Assembly (NCBI GenBank): GCA_002839155.1
Contig: PGXM01000004.1
Coordinates: 205,600-269,599, forward strand
Reading direction: 5' to 3'
DNA: 64,000 nt
DNA from: Tenericutes bacterium HGW-Tenericutes-1
GTDB taxonomy: Bacteria; Bacillota_I; Bacilli_A; Izemoplasmatales; Hujiaoplasmataceae
The notes under the pieces were generated by a model. It saw nothing but the letters and a program-made list of their open reading frames with translations. It did not search any database and was not told the DNA's origin. Shown piece by piece: positions 8,595-16,506 of this stretch (within the stretch, counting starts at the first letter, position 1; the number at the start of each line of letters is the position of its first letter). Position numbers and translations under genes: made by a program.

Positions 8595-10154
8595 ATGCTT
8601 AGAAAACAGATATTAAGTTTTATTATCTTGTTTTGTATATTATTTATCTTGGGATGTACAAATACAATTTCTCAAACAACTATATATGAAGTATCGGGGC
8701 CTGAATCGATTCTAGTAAAAGTTCCAGAAGGAGAAATCAACGATTTTGTTATTTTTTCCGCAGTTCATATTATCTCTGGAAAAGCTGACATCTATATTGA
8801 AGATTCTATATCATTACCAGACAAAACAAAAATAATTGAGACTATTTTCGAAATGATGGATTACCTTCCCGTAGCAAAAGGATCATCTTATGTTGTAAGT
8901 GATAAAATCGATAATTGGGTTGATAACAATATAGTTTATTTGAATGCATCCGAATTTTATGAAACCAATAATTTTCTTTGTTTTACTTTACTAAAAATTT
9001 TTGGAACCAAGAGCAATTATGGTCTTGTATATGGCTATTCACAGTATTTGTTGAATATTTCTGATACAATTTCAAGTCAGGAAGTTCATGAACTGACAAA
9101 AAATGAAGAGTATATATTTGATTTAGCATGGCCATTATTCCTTTCTGAATATGTTTCTAATGAAGTTATTGAATCATCAAAATCGATAGCGACGATGTTT
9201 GTCGGTGATTTGATTTCTACTCAGGGAAACGATATGTTCATAGCTTTATTACAGGAATCTAGTACCTTCAGTGAGTCTTTCGATACTAACCTTTCATTAT
9301 ATTTGAAACAATGGCTTCTTACTCAAGGAATTGATTACGAATTTACTAGAACAAACGTTATTATCCGTTATTCAAAAGTATCCTCTAAATATCCTGTTAT
9401 GGCCGAGACGGTGAGAACGAAGTATTATTTCAGCCAAGGATATTTAGGTAATGGAATTTATGGAGTAACTTTATTAGATTATCTGGAAGTTAAAAATTAC
9501 ATCTCAACTATAGAGTCTGAGATGAGTGAAGTTCGAACCTTTGTAAATAATGACTTATCAGTAGATACTTATGGTAAAATTCCAATCTATCATAATCTTC
9601 GTGACTTGGAATCTGATTCTTTTGGAGGTATTTATGTAGGTAGCAAAGAGAATTCTAAAATAATTGTTTATTCCATAGGAGCTACATTGCATGAATATGT
9701 CCATTATGCAACTATCGGAACGATATTCTCAAATATCACTGCTGAAACAAAAGCGTATCTTTCTGAGGGGATTGCAGTTTACATTGCCAGTCTTTACGAT
9801 AAGTATTGGATTGAAACTTCTTATTATGAATATCAGATATGTCTTGAAACGAATCCAGATAATCTTAAAACATTCATCACGAATTTTGAAGGTTATCTTG
9901 AGCGAAATAGTTTAGATTTCAACATGCTTGATTACATTGATTGTTATGCATTTACATTTGGGAAAGAGAGCACTAACCCTAATTATATTGCTTCAACGTC
10001 ATTTATAAGATATTTGCTTGACAATTATGGGGATGAATTATTTTGGGATTACTTTGGTGACGTTGATACGTTTGTAAATATATATGGCAAAAATCATTCA
10101 ACCGTCATGGATGAGTGGTACGCTTCTATTATTACAAAATATCAAGATAATTAG
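8595..10154 (+). CDS. Lipoprotein with gluzincin-type (HExxH...E) metalloprotease motif
   Basis: Start chosen at the ATG at 8595, which has TTGGAGGG 5 nt upstream and places a clean lipoprotein signal (basic MLRK, hydrophobic core, lipobox FILGC) at the N-terminus. The 519-residue product has His366-Glu-Tyr-Val-His370 in TLHEYVHYATIG, followed 20 residues on by Glu391 in YLSEGIAVY. This is the spacing of gluzincin zinc peptidases (M1/peptidase MA-like). The rest is unlike any family I recognise. It is predicted to be anchored on the outer face of the membrane and to act on extracellular protein or peptide. It stands alone between an ABC remnant and a gene-poor gap and looks like accessory DNA. 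Confidence 0.65.
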   Translation: MLRKQILSFIILFCILFILGCTNTISQTTIYEVSGPESILVKVPEGEINDFVIFSAVHIISGKADIYIEDSISLPDKTKIIETIFEMMDYLPVAKGSSYVVSDKIDNWVDNNIVYLNASEFYETNNFLCFTLLKIFGTKSNYGLVYGYSQYLLNISDTISSQEVHELTKNEEYIFDLAWPLFLSEYVSNEVIESSKSIATMFVGDLISTQGNDMFIALLQESSTFSESFDTNLSLYLKQWLLTQGIDYEFTRTNVIIRYSKVSSKYPVMAETVRTKYYFSQGYLGNGIYGVTLLDYLEVKNYISTIESEMSEVRTFVNNDLSVDTYGKIPIYHNLRDLESDSFGGIYVGSKENSKIIVYSIGATLHEYVHYATIGTIFSNITAETKAYLSEGIAVYIASLYDKYWIETSYYEYQICLETNPDNLKTFITNFEGYLERNSLDFNMLDYIDCYAFTFGKESTNPNYIASTSFIRYLLDNYGDELFWDYFGDVDTFVNIYGKNHSTVMDEWYASIITKYQDN

Positions 10155-10535
10155 TGGACTGGTATGGTTTTAAATCAGTGGAGCGAGATGACATCATATT
10201 GTTACCAAAAACGGACATTGATGCGATTGGCAAATTAAGTTGGTTGTGAAAACCTCAACACTGACACAAACTCGGTTATGACAAGATAGCAATGGCGAGG
10301 GAATTTGACTCAATAATTTGAGGGGTTTATTTCATAATATGTATCAACGAAAAAATGGCATAGTATGTGTATTCATATAAGGGTTATCAATATGTTTCTC
10401 ACACACATTACTTGGCATAATTTCAAGCAATTCCAGAAACTCCACGCTTGTTGAAACTGTTGTTCTATTATCAAGAATATAGAGTGTTTATATAGTTTAT
10501 AGAAAATTAAAATTAGATAAAGGAGTTATTTTCAT
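10155..10535. other. 381-nt gap without a gene; possible decayed coding DNA
   Basis: No convincing gene on either strand. A 29-codon open stretch at 10160-10249 on the plus strand (begins WYGFKSVERDD, ends at TGA) reads like protein but lacks a start. The remainder holds short direct and inverted AT-rich words and no strong terminator after the upstream lipoprotein gene. It is best explained as the wreck of a lost gene or element. Confidence 0.4.
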
Positions 10536-11105
10536 ATGAATCTCGTGCTTATTTTTGGAGCTGGGGCCGTCGGTAAAATGACCGTTGGCCAAGAATTAAT
10601 GAAAATCACAGATTATCGTTTGTTTCACAATCATATGATGATAGAACCTGTCATTGACATTTTTGGCAAGTTTGATGGTGAAATCATTGCCATTTTAAGA
10701 GAGCAAATCTTTGATCATTACATCAAAAGCAGTTATGAGGGACTTATATTTACTTATATGTGGGCTTTTGATATGCAAAGCGACTGGGACTATGTCAAAC
10801 ATGTTTCAGAAAAGTTCGAATTATCAGGCGGCACAGTTTATTATGTCGAACTTGTTTCAGATAGAGCAATTCGTATGGAAAGAAATAAAACGGAAAATCG
10901 GTTGAAAAACAAAGCTTCAAAACGAGATATTCAAATATCAGAAAAAAGAATGGTTCGTGAAGAAACGCTTTATCGGCTAGTAAGTAACGAAGGAGAATTA
11001 TCGTTTGAGCATTATCTGAAAATTGACAATACTTTTCTTGAACCCAGTCAAGTTGCTCAAAAAATAAAGGATTTTTTCTGTTTACCCAATAAAGAGATTT
11101 TATAA
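10536..11105 (+). CDS. P-loop kinase-like protein of unknown substrate
   Basis: A 189-residue single-domain P-loop protein. The N-terminus VLIFGAGAVGKMTVG is a Walker A variant with Lys14-Met in place of the usual Lys-Ser/Thr. The rest has the layout of small nucleoside or shikimate-kinase-like enzymes, with an Arg/Lys-rich lid-like region (SDRAIRMERNKTENRLKNK) at about 110-130. It resembles proteins annotated only as AAA or shikimate kinase-like in Bacillota. The ATG follows AAAGGAG. Neighbours are small acetyltransferases of the kind found on resistance or stress islands. Substrate unknown. Confidence 0.6.
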   Translation: MNLVLIFGAGAVGKMTVGQELMKITDYRLFHNHMMIEPVIDIFGKFDGEIIAILREQIFDHYIKSSYEGLIFTYMWAFDMQSDWDYVKHVSEKFELSGGTVYYVELVSDRAIRMERNKTENRLKNKASKRDIQISEKRMVREETLYRLVSNEGELSFEHYLKIDNTFLEPSQVAQKIKDFFCLPNKEIL

Positions 11106-11144
11106 TAAATAGGCTATCATTAATTATTTAATCTAGAGGTTTTT

Positions 11145-11645
11145 ATGATAAAAACACAAAGACTAATTATCCAACCATATAACGATAATGATGAGTTTGA
11201 CATGATTGATTTGCTTACCAATAAAACAATCAAAGAAAGCTATATTATTCCTGATTTCAGGACGATTGATGAATCAAGAGATTACTTTAAGAAACTTCAA
11301 ACGTATTCTAATTCTACTCTACATTATGAGCGAGGAATCTATTATAACCGTCAATTAATTGGATTTGTAAATGATGTCGACATAATGGACGAAATCATTG
11401 AAATCGGTTATGTAATTCATCCAAAATATCATAATCAAGGATTTGCATCGGAAGCATTAAATGCGATTATCGATGATTTATTTCATCAGGGATACCATAA
11501 GATCATATGTTGTGCATTTGAGACAAATATCCCTAGTTTTCGAGTGATGGAAAAATGTGGAATGTCAAGAATTGACAAAACAATTGTTATCGAGTATCAA
11601 AACATGAGACAAAAATGTCTATACTACTCAATTGAAACCAAATAA
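11145..11645 (+). CDS. GNAT-family N-acetyltransferase
   Basis: A 166-residue GNAT protein, close in layout to RimJ/RimL-type acetyltransferases. IQPYNDNDEFDMIDLL opens the fold. The strand EIGYVIHPKYHNQGFASEAL contains the acetyl-CoA pyrophosphate-binding Q-G-x-A element, and ETNIPSFRVMEKCGM is the usual C-terminal helix-strand. It transfers acetyl from acetyl-CoA to an amine of a protein, small molecule or drug; substrate unknown. ATG with AGAGG upstream. The AAC(3)-like gene begins 15 nt downstream, so the two are probably cotranscribed. Confidence 0.8.
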   Translation: MIKTQRLIIQPYNDNDEFDMIDLLTNKTIKESYIIPDFRTIDESRDYFKKLQTYSNSTLHYERGIYYNRQLIGFVNDVDIMDEIIEIGYVIHPKYHNQGFASEALNAIIDDLFHQGYHKIICCAFETNIPSFRVMEKCGMSRIDKTIVIEYQNMRQKCLYYSIETK

Positions 11646-11660
11646 TAGGGTGTGAATTAT

Positions 11661-12476
11661 ATGAGTGAAATCACTAGCATTTTAAAATCCGAATCCCCCG
11701 TCACCATCGATACCATAAAACGTGACCTAATCAAACTCGGAGTCAAACGTGGAGATTTATTGCTAGTTCATTCTTCGCTTTCATCTATAGGGTGGGTTTG
11801 CGGTGGCGCACAAAGTGTTATTACAGCACTGATGGAAATTCTTGGCCCTGAAGGAACACTCGTCATGCCTTCACATAGCGGTGATTGGAGTAATCCTCTA
11901 CACTGGGAAAACCCTCCTGTTCCATTTGCTTGGATTTCAATCATTCAAGAAAATATGCCCGCTTATGATCCCTATTTGACTAAAACCAGAGGGATGGGAA
12001 CAATCGCCGAATTATTTCGATTACAACCGGGAGTGATTCGTTCAAACCACCCACAGCTATCATTCAGTGCGATAGGGCCACTAAGTCAAAAAGTACTATC
12101 GTGTCATCATTTGTTTCCACAACTAGGAATAAATTCCCCTCTTGGAAATATGTATGAACTTAATGCAAAAGTACTCTTATTAGGGGTTCATTATGATTCA
12201 AACACTTGTTTTCATTTAGCTGAAACGTTATTACCGAATATGATGAAAAAGATCAATGGAACTGCCATGATGATTGATGGCAAGCGTTCATGGATTCAAT
12301 TTGAAGATTACGATTATAATTCAGATGATTTCCTTGCTTGCGGTTCTAATTTTGATCAATTAGGTAAGTCAACTATAGGATTTATTGGATATGGGGAATC
12401 TAGATTGTTTTCAATTAAGAATGCTGTTGATCATGCTAAAGCATGGTTATCGATAAATCGAAATTTACAGGAATAA
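11661..12476 (+). CDS. AAC(3)-family aminoglycoside N-acetyltransferase-like protein
   Basis: Start taken at ATG 11661 (AGGGTG upstream) in preference to an in-frame GTG at 11652. The 271-residue product matches the AAC(3) fold: LLVHSSLSSIGWV near residue 36, GPEGTLVMPSHSGDW, the segment TRGMGTIAELFR, and SNHPQLSFSAIG with the active-site His. Members acetylate the 3-amino group of 2-deoxystreptamine aminoglycosides using acetyl-CoA. The same fold occurs in many environmental homologues (YokD, FrbF) with other substrates, so resistance should not be assumed. It sits directly after a GNAT gene in an accessory stretch. Confidence 0.8.
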   Translation: MSEITSILKSESPVTIDTIKRDLIKLGVKRGDLLLVHSSLSSIGWVCGGAQSVITALMEILGPEGTLVMPSHSGDWSNPLHWENPPVPFAWISIIQENMPAYDPYLTKTRGMGTIAELFRLQPGVIRSNHPQLSFSAIGPLSQKVLSCHHLFPQLGINSPLGNMYELNAKVLLLGVHYDSNTCFHLAETLLPNMMKKINGTAMMIDGKRSWIQFEDYDYNSDDFLACGSNFDQLGKSTIGFIGYGESRLFSIKNAVDHAKAWLSINRNLQE

Positions 12477-12504
12477 AACTTACTATTGCGGAGGAATAAA
12501 ATTT

Positions 12505-12906
12505 ATGAATACTGATTCTGTTTCACTTGTCTTTGATTCATCTTTCACTGGAACGATGGTTTCGCCCACCGGTTCAGTGAAACTTGGAAATCAACCAGAA
12601 GGATTAGAGCCTTACCATCTTTTATATGGTGCTTTAGGCTCTTGCTTTTATGCAACTTTTCTAGGAATCGCCATCAAAAAAAGACTTAAGTTTAAACGAG
12701 CTACATTGGATATTAATGGAACGAAACGCGATGAACTTCCACCAACACTTAATCATGTGACGATCTCAATGGTCATCTATAACGCGAGTGATGAAGTCCA
12801 ATTTAGAAAAGCAGCGGAACTAGGAGCTAAATATTGTTCAATACATGAAACAATAAGCAAAGTCGCTACAATTGACCTAAATATAATTTTCGAAAATGAA
12901 GTATAA
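12505..12906 (+). CDS. OsmC-family protein
   Basis: A 133-residue OsmC/Ohr-fold protein. The helix ALGSCFYATFLGIA carries the first conserved Cys, and KYCSIHETIS the second, the peroxidatic/resolving pair seen in hydroperoxide-reducing members. It probably reduces organic hydroperoxides or acts on related thiol chemistry, together with the neighbouring Dps. Strong Shine-Dalgarno GGAGGAA 9 nt before the ATG. It ends at a hairpin shared with convergent dps. Confidence 0.82.
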   Translation: MNTDSVSLVFDSSFTGTMVSPTGSVKLGNQPEGLEPYHLLYGALGSCFYATFLGIAIKKRLKFKRATLDINGTKRDELPPTLNHVTISMVIYNASDEVQFRKAAELGAKYCSIHETISKVATIDLNIIFENEV

Positions 12907-12940
12907 AAAAACACCTCAGAATTTCTGAAGTGTTTTCTTT
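12905..12940. terminator. Bidirectional terminator between osmC-like gene and dps
   Basis: An 11-bp stem with one irregular pair (C-A on the plus transcript, G-U on the minus) sits between A- and T-runs, so it should work best for dps. Confidence 0.75.
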
Positions 12941-12950
12941 GAAATAATCA

Positions 12951-13385
12951 TTATTTTTCGAGTGATTTTAGCATCCAAAGATGTTTTTGAAGCGCTGAAT
13001 CGATTCCGATAAGAATATCAACCGTTACTTCATCAATCAAATTTTGCGCGACTTTGATTGCCTCTTTCAGTTCTTCATCAATCGTTGTAAAGTCGTAAAT
13101 GATTTGATTAATCATTTGCATATCAGATTCATTACCTAAGCCTTCTTTTATGGTTGTGAATTTAAGAAAGTCAGATAATGTTGATAATGGTTGACCTTCA
13201 AGCATTAAAATCCGTTCTGCAACAACATCCATGTTTTCGGTAACTTCATCGTATAATTTTTCAAACAAAGCATGGAATTGGTAAAATCTTACACCTTTTA
13301 CATTCCAGTGAAATTGGTGCAACTTAGTGTATAGTACTGCAAAATTAGCAACTTCACGATTTAACAAATCTATGAGCTTATTCAT
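12951..13385 (-). CDS. dps: Dps/ferritin-like DNA-protection protein
   Basis: A 144-residue Dps-family ferritin. LHQFHWNVKG followed by FYQFHALFEKLYDE and AERILMLEG gives the His, Asp and Glu ligands of the inter-subunit ferroxidase site. Dodecamers oxidise Fe(II) with hydrogen peroxide and store it, limiting Fenton damage. Length is normal but there is no long basic tail for direct DNA binding. ATG preceded by GGAGG. It converges with an OsmC-family peroxidase-like gene, forming a small oxidative-stress cluster. Confidence 0.88.
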   Translation of the reverse strand: MNKLIDLLNREVANFAVLYTKLHQFHWNVKGVRFYQFHALFEKLYDEVTENMDVVAERILMLEGQPLSTLSDFLKFTTIKEGLGNESDMQMINQIIYDFTTIDEELKEAIKVAQNLIDEVTVDILIGIDSALQKHLWMLKSLEK

Positions 13386-13422
13386 ATTATTAATCCTCCG
13401 TTTTTAATTGTTTTATGCTATT

Positions 13423-13451
13423 ATTATACTATTTTTTACATTTTTATTCAA
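13423..13451 (-). promoter_or_regulatory. Sigma-A-type promoter of dps
   Basis: On the minus strand TTGAAT (13451-13446), a 17-nt spacer and TATAAT (13428-13423) lie 38 nt upstream of the dps start. Confidence 0.65.
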
Positions 13452-13489
13452 ATTTAATGCGTAAATTACAAGAAAGGAAAAATTACAAA

Positions 13490-14083
13490 ATGAACATCAA
13501 TGATTTATCTCCGAGTGAACTCGGAAAGTTGTTTCCAATTCGACTAGAACAGCACAATCCAAATTGGGAAGAAGAGTATATGAAAGAAGCTTCAAAGATA
13601 TTCGATGCTCTTGGGCCGGTTATTTTCCGAATTCATCACATCGGAAGCACTTCTGTTCCTGGTCTTTTAGCAAAGCCAACGATTGATATCCTCGTCGAAG
13701 TTGGAAAACACTGCAAAGCAGAATCAATCATCAACGCAATGAAAAGTATTCAATATCATCATAATCAAAAGACGGATTTAGATAATCCTAGTATGATGTT
13801 TATGAAAGGGTACACTCTTAGTGGATATGAAGGACAAGCCTTTCACATTCATGTGAGATATCCTAAAGATTGGGATGAATTATATTTTTGTGAGTATCTA
13901 GTAAACCACCCTGATGCTTGTAAAGAATATGAAATTCTTAAAAAAGATTTAAAAGACAAATTTGAATTTGATCGAGAAGCTTATACTTTTGGAAAAACTG
14001 AATTTGTTCAAAAAATCGTTTCAAAAGCTCGAGAATTATATTATCCTCGTTTTGAAATATTAAAAAACCCAAAAAATAGATAA
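13490..14083 (+). CDS. GrpB/UPF0157-family nucleotidyltransferase-like protein
   Basis: Start chosen at ATG 13490 (AGAAAGGA upstream). An upstream in-frame start at 13415 would run through the divergent dps promoter. The 197-residue product has the GrpB signature: HNPNWEEEYMKEA, then HHIGSTSVPGLLAKPTIDILV with the GSTSVPGL and D-x-L residues of the nucleotidyltransferase superfamily, and FHIHVRYP. The family is widespread, often near resistance genes; its molecular role is unclear. It reads divergently from dps and ends at its own terminator. Confidence 0.82.
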   Translation: MNINDLSPSELGKLFPIRLEQHNPNWEEEYMKEASKIFDALGPVIFRIHHIGSTSVPGLLAKPTIDILVEVGKHCKAESIINAMKSIQYHHNQKTDLDNPSMMFMKGYTLSGYEGQAFHIHVRYPKDWDELYFCEYLVNHPDACKEYEILKKDLKDKFEFDREAYTFGKTEFVQKIVSKARELYYPRFEILKNPKNR

Positions 14084-14089
14084 TCATAT

Positions 14090-14125
14090 TAATCCATTGG
14101 AATTTATTCAGTGGATTATTTTCTT
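14090..14125 (+). terminator. Terminator after the GrpB-family gene
   Basis: A 9- to 10-bp stem (AATCCATTG with CAGTGGATT, one G-U) and an 8-9-nt loop are followed by ATTTTCTTT. Confidence 0.7.
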
Positions 14126-14181
14126 TAACCGCTTATTTCCTGAATAACCTTTATGATATAAATCGATTTTATGCATACCGC

Positions 14182-14210
14182 TTGAAATATTGTGAACCAA
14201 TTGAGATAAT
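14182..14210 (+). promoter_or_regulatory. Promoter of the CoA-disulfide reductase gene
   Basis: TTGAAA, 17 nt, GATAAT; the start codon lies 37 nt downstream. The spacer holds TTGTGAA, half of a Rex-like site, but the second half is poor. Confidence 0.55.
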
Positions 14211-14246
14211 AGTTGCGGAATATAAATATCTTATGGAGGAATATCA

Positions 14247-15926
14247 ATGAAGATTATTATTGTTGGTGGGGTTGCTGGTGGAGCTACTACGGCTACTAGA
14301 CTGAGAAGATTAAGTGAAAAAGATGAAATTATCTTGCTAGAAAAAGATGAGTATGTGTCATTTGCGAATTGTGGATTACCATATCATATCGGTGAAGTTA
14401 TCGAAGACCGAGAAGATTTGTTTGTCCAAACCATTCCGGGAATGAAGCAAAGATATAATATTGACATTCGGAATTTTAGTCAAGTTATATCTATTGATCC
14501 AAAAAACAAGCAAGTTACGGTTAAAAAGGTTTTAGCAGATAAAATCTATACAGAAAGTTACGATAAATTGATTTTATCGACAGGTGCTAAACCTATCAAA
14601 CCACCGCTAAAAGGCATGGATGATGCAGATAATATCTTTACTTTGACAAACGTTCCATCTATGGATGCGATTATCAACTATAAAAAAACGCATGAAGTTA
14701 AGAAAGCAACGGTTATTGGTGGGGGATTTATTGGCGTTGAAGTGGCTGAAAACTTAGCTCATTTAGGAATAGAAGTCACCATTATTGAGAAATTACCTCA
14801 AATCATGCGTCCATTTGATTTTGAAATGGCTCAAATACTCCATCGAGAACTCAATAAACATGATGTTAAACTGGTTTTAGGAGACGGTATTAGTGGTTTT
14901 GATAACTTAGGTAAAACCGTTTTACTAGAAAGTGGAAAAACCATTGAAACTGATATGACAATTTTAGCGATAGGAGTTTTACCGAACAATGAGCTTCCGA
15001 AAGCTGCTAATCTGAAATTAGGTCCCAGAGGTCATGTGGTTGTTTCAGAAACTTATAATGTATACGATGGTTCAACTGGTGAAGTTAATAAAGACATATA
15101 CGCGATTGGCGACATGATTGAAGTCTATGATTTCGTTGATGGATCAAAAACTGCCATTCCACTCGCATGGCCAGCAAACCGTCAAGCAAGACTTGTAGCC
15201 GACCATATTAATAATTTCGCTATCAAAGAGACTAAACTATTAGGGGCATCAATTATTAAAGTTTTCAATAAGACAGCTGCAAGTGTTGGAAACAATGAAG
15301 GCCAATTAAAAATGAAAAAATTGCCCTATACAGCGATTTTCGCTGTCAGAGCAAATCATGCATCATATTATCCCGGAGCCTCGGATATGGTCATGAAATT
15401 ATTGTTTAATCCAGAAACAGGAAAAATATATGGCGCACAAATAATCGGTCAAGATGGAGTTGATAAACGGATTGATATTATCTCAACGGTTATGAAAACT
15501 TATGGAACCGTTTATGATTTATCTGATTTACAATTAGCTTACGCTCCACCATTTGGTTCCGCAAAAGACCCGGTTAATATTTTAGGATATATCGCTGAAA
15601 ACTTAAAAGCTGACGTCTATAAAGTTTTCCACTATTACGATGTCGACCAACTCGTAGAAAAAGGTGCCTTTTTCCTAGATGTTAGAACAGAAGAAGAATT
15701 CCAATACGGACATATAAAAACGGCGATTAACATTCCAATCGATGAATTAAGATCAAGAATTGATGAAATTCGTGTCGATAAAGAAACACCCATTTATATC
15801 AATTGTGAATCCGGTGCAAGATCTTACAATGCACTCAGTATTTTAAAAAATCTTGGATATACTAATTTATTTAATCTTACGGGTGGATTTATGTCGATCC
15901 GTAATAGTAAGTATTTGCCAAAATAA
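14247..15926 (+). CDS. CoA-disulfide reductase with C-terminal rhodanese domain
   Basis: A 559-residue flavoprotein fusion. The FAD site is GGVAGG at residues 7-12. The single redox cysteine is Cys42 in FANCGLPY, the hallmark of CoA-disulfide reductase/NADH oxidase enzymes. A second Rossmann motif (GGGFIGVEVAENL) binds NAD(P)H, and the dimerisation domain follows. Residues about 455-559 are a rhodanese domain with active-site Cys520 in INCESGARS. Such CoADR-RHD enzymes reduce CoA disulfide or CoA persulfides and polysulfides using NAD(P)H. The gene is monocistronic and converges with a thioredoxin-like gene. In cells with little glutathione it would keep CoA reduced. Confidence 0.9.
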   Translation: MKIIIVGGVAGGATTATRLRRLSEKDEIILLEKDEYVSFANCGLPYHIGEVIEDREDLFVQTIPGMKQRYNIDIRNFSQVISIDPKNKQVTVKKVLADKIYTESYDKLILSTGAKPIKPPLKGMDDADNIFTLTNVPSMDAIINYKKTHEVKKATVIGGGFIGVEVAENLAHLGIEVTIIEKLPQIMRPFDFEMAQILHRELNKHDVKLVLGDGISGFDNLGKTVLLESGKTIETDMTILAIGVLPNNELPKAANLKLGPRGHVVVSETYNVYDGSTGEVNKDIYAIGDMIEVYDFVDGSKTAIPLAWPANRQARLVADHINNFAIKETKLLGASIIKVFNKTAASVGNNEGQLKMKKLPYTAIFAVRANHASYYPGASDMVMKLLFNPETGKIYGAQIIGQDGVDKRIDIISTVMKTYGTVYDLSDLQLAYAPPFGSAKDPVNILGYIAENLKADVYKVFHYYDVDQLVEKGAFFLDVRTEEEFQYGHIKTAINIPIDELRSRIDEIRVDKETPIYINCESGARSYNALSILKNLGYTNLFNLTGGFMSIRNSKYLPK

Positions 15927-15933
15927 ATATCCA

Positions 15934-15995
15934 AATAAAAAAACCCTTTATTTCATCGCTTGATTAGCGAAAAAGAATAAAGGGTTTTATTTTAT
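15934..15995. terminator. Bidirectional terminator between CoADR gene and thioredoxin-like gene
   Basis: A 12-bp stem AAACCCTTTATT/AATAAAGGGTTT has A-runs before and T-runs after it, serving both convergent genes. Confidence 0.8.
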
Positions 15996-16295
15996 ATTTG
16001 ATAACAAAGAATCTAAATTCTCCCAGTTGATGAAACGCGATTCACGGTGCACTTCTTTCCCCTCAAAGAAAACAATAATCGTCGGAACAGTAAATACAAG
16101 ATGTTGTCCTCTAAATTCTGGAACATCTTCAATATACACTTCATATAAAGGAATAGTAGGATAATCATTCATCATCTCTGACAATCTTAATGTCACAGGC
16201 ATACAAACATTGCATCCTTGTGTTTTTGCAATAATGACTGCAGAATTTTCAGAAATAGAATTTACGACTTGATTATAATTTTTGATTCGATTCAT
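15987..16295 (-). CDS. Thioredoxin-family protein with CNVC motif
   Basis: A 102-residue thioredoxin fold. Start placed at ATG 16295, 8 nt after AGAAGG; an in-frame GTG at 16304 overlaps that site. The redox motif is CNVC in KTQGCNVCMPVTLRL, unlike the CGPC of true thioredoxin. The cis-proline is in FTVPTIIVFFEG. It probably handles disulfide exchange or reduction of a specific partner. It is convergent with the CoA-disulfide reductase gene, so a shared thiol-redox role is plausible but the two are not cotranscribed. Confidence 0.82.
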   Translation of the reverse strand: MNRIKNYNQVVNSISENSAVIIAKTQGCNVCMPVTLRLSEMMNDYPTIPLYEVYIEDVPEFRGQHLVFTVPTIIVFFEGKEVHRESRFINWENLDSLLSNIK

Positions 16296-16452
16296 AAGAC
16301 ACACCTTCTATATAAATTAAACGTAGATATAATAACATACTGTCTTACTTTTGTCATTCATTTTGATTTTGTTTTATTTATGCTATAAATACATCAAAAA
16401 TTGTCTATTATTTTAGATTAATAATTGATATAATGAATTCAGTTAACGAATT

Positions 16453-16467
16453 TTGTAAGCGTTTTTT
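16453..16467 (+). promoter_or_regulatory. cre-like site (CcpA operator) before the GPH symporter gene
   Basis: TTGTAAGCGTTTTTT fits the Bacillota cre consensus WTGNAANCGNWNNCW with one mismatch (the penultimate C). It lies about 20 nt after a TATAAT (16429-16434) and 40 nt before the start codon, a typical roadblock position. TTGTAA and a downstream TTACAA also form an inverted repeat. A CcpA-like gene is in this window at 30828. Confidence 0.5.
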
Positions 16468-16506
16468 TTACAATAATTCTTACATCAATTACATTGAGGT
16501 GAAAAA

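Noticed and set aside
8419..8616. 65-residue open frame as a complete gene
   Set aside because: It lacks a ribosome site, overlaps the better start at 8595 and looks natural only over the ABC-ATPase-like fragment, so it is listed as a remnant.
11652..11660. GTG start for the AAC(3)-like gene
   Set aside because: It overlaps the AGGGTG ribosome site that serves the ATG at 11661.
13415..13440. PerR box in the dps promoter
   Set aside because: Only the first half (TATAATNAT) fits; the second half diverges, so it is best read as a plain -10.
14182..14210. Rex operator before the CoADR gene
   Set aside because: TTGTGAA is present but the mirrored half has too many mismatches.
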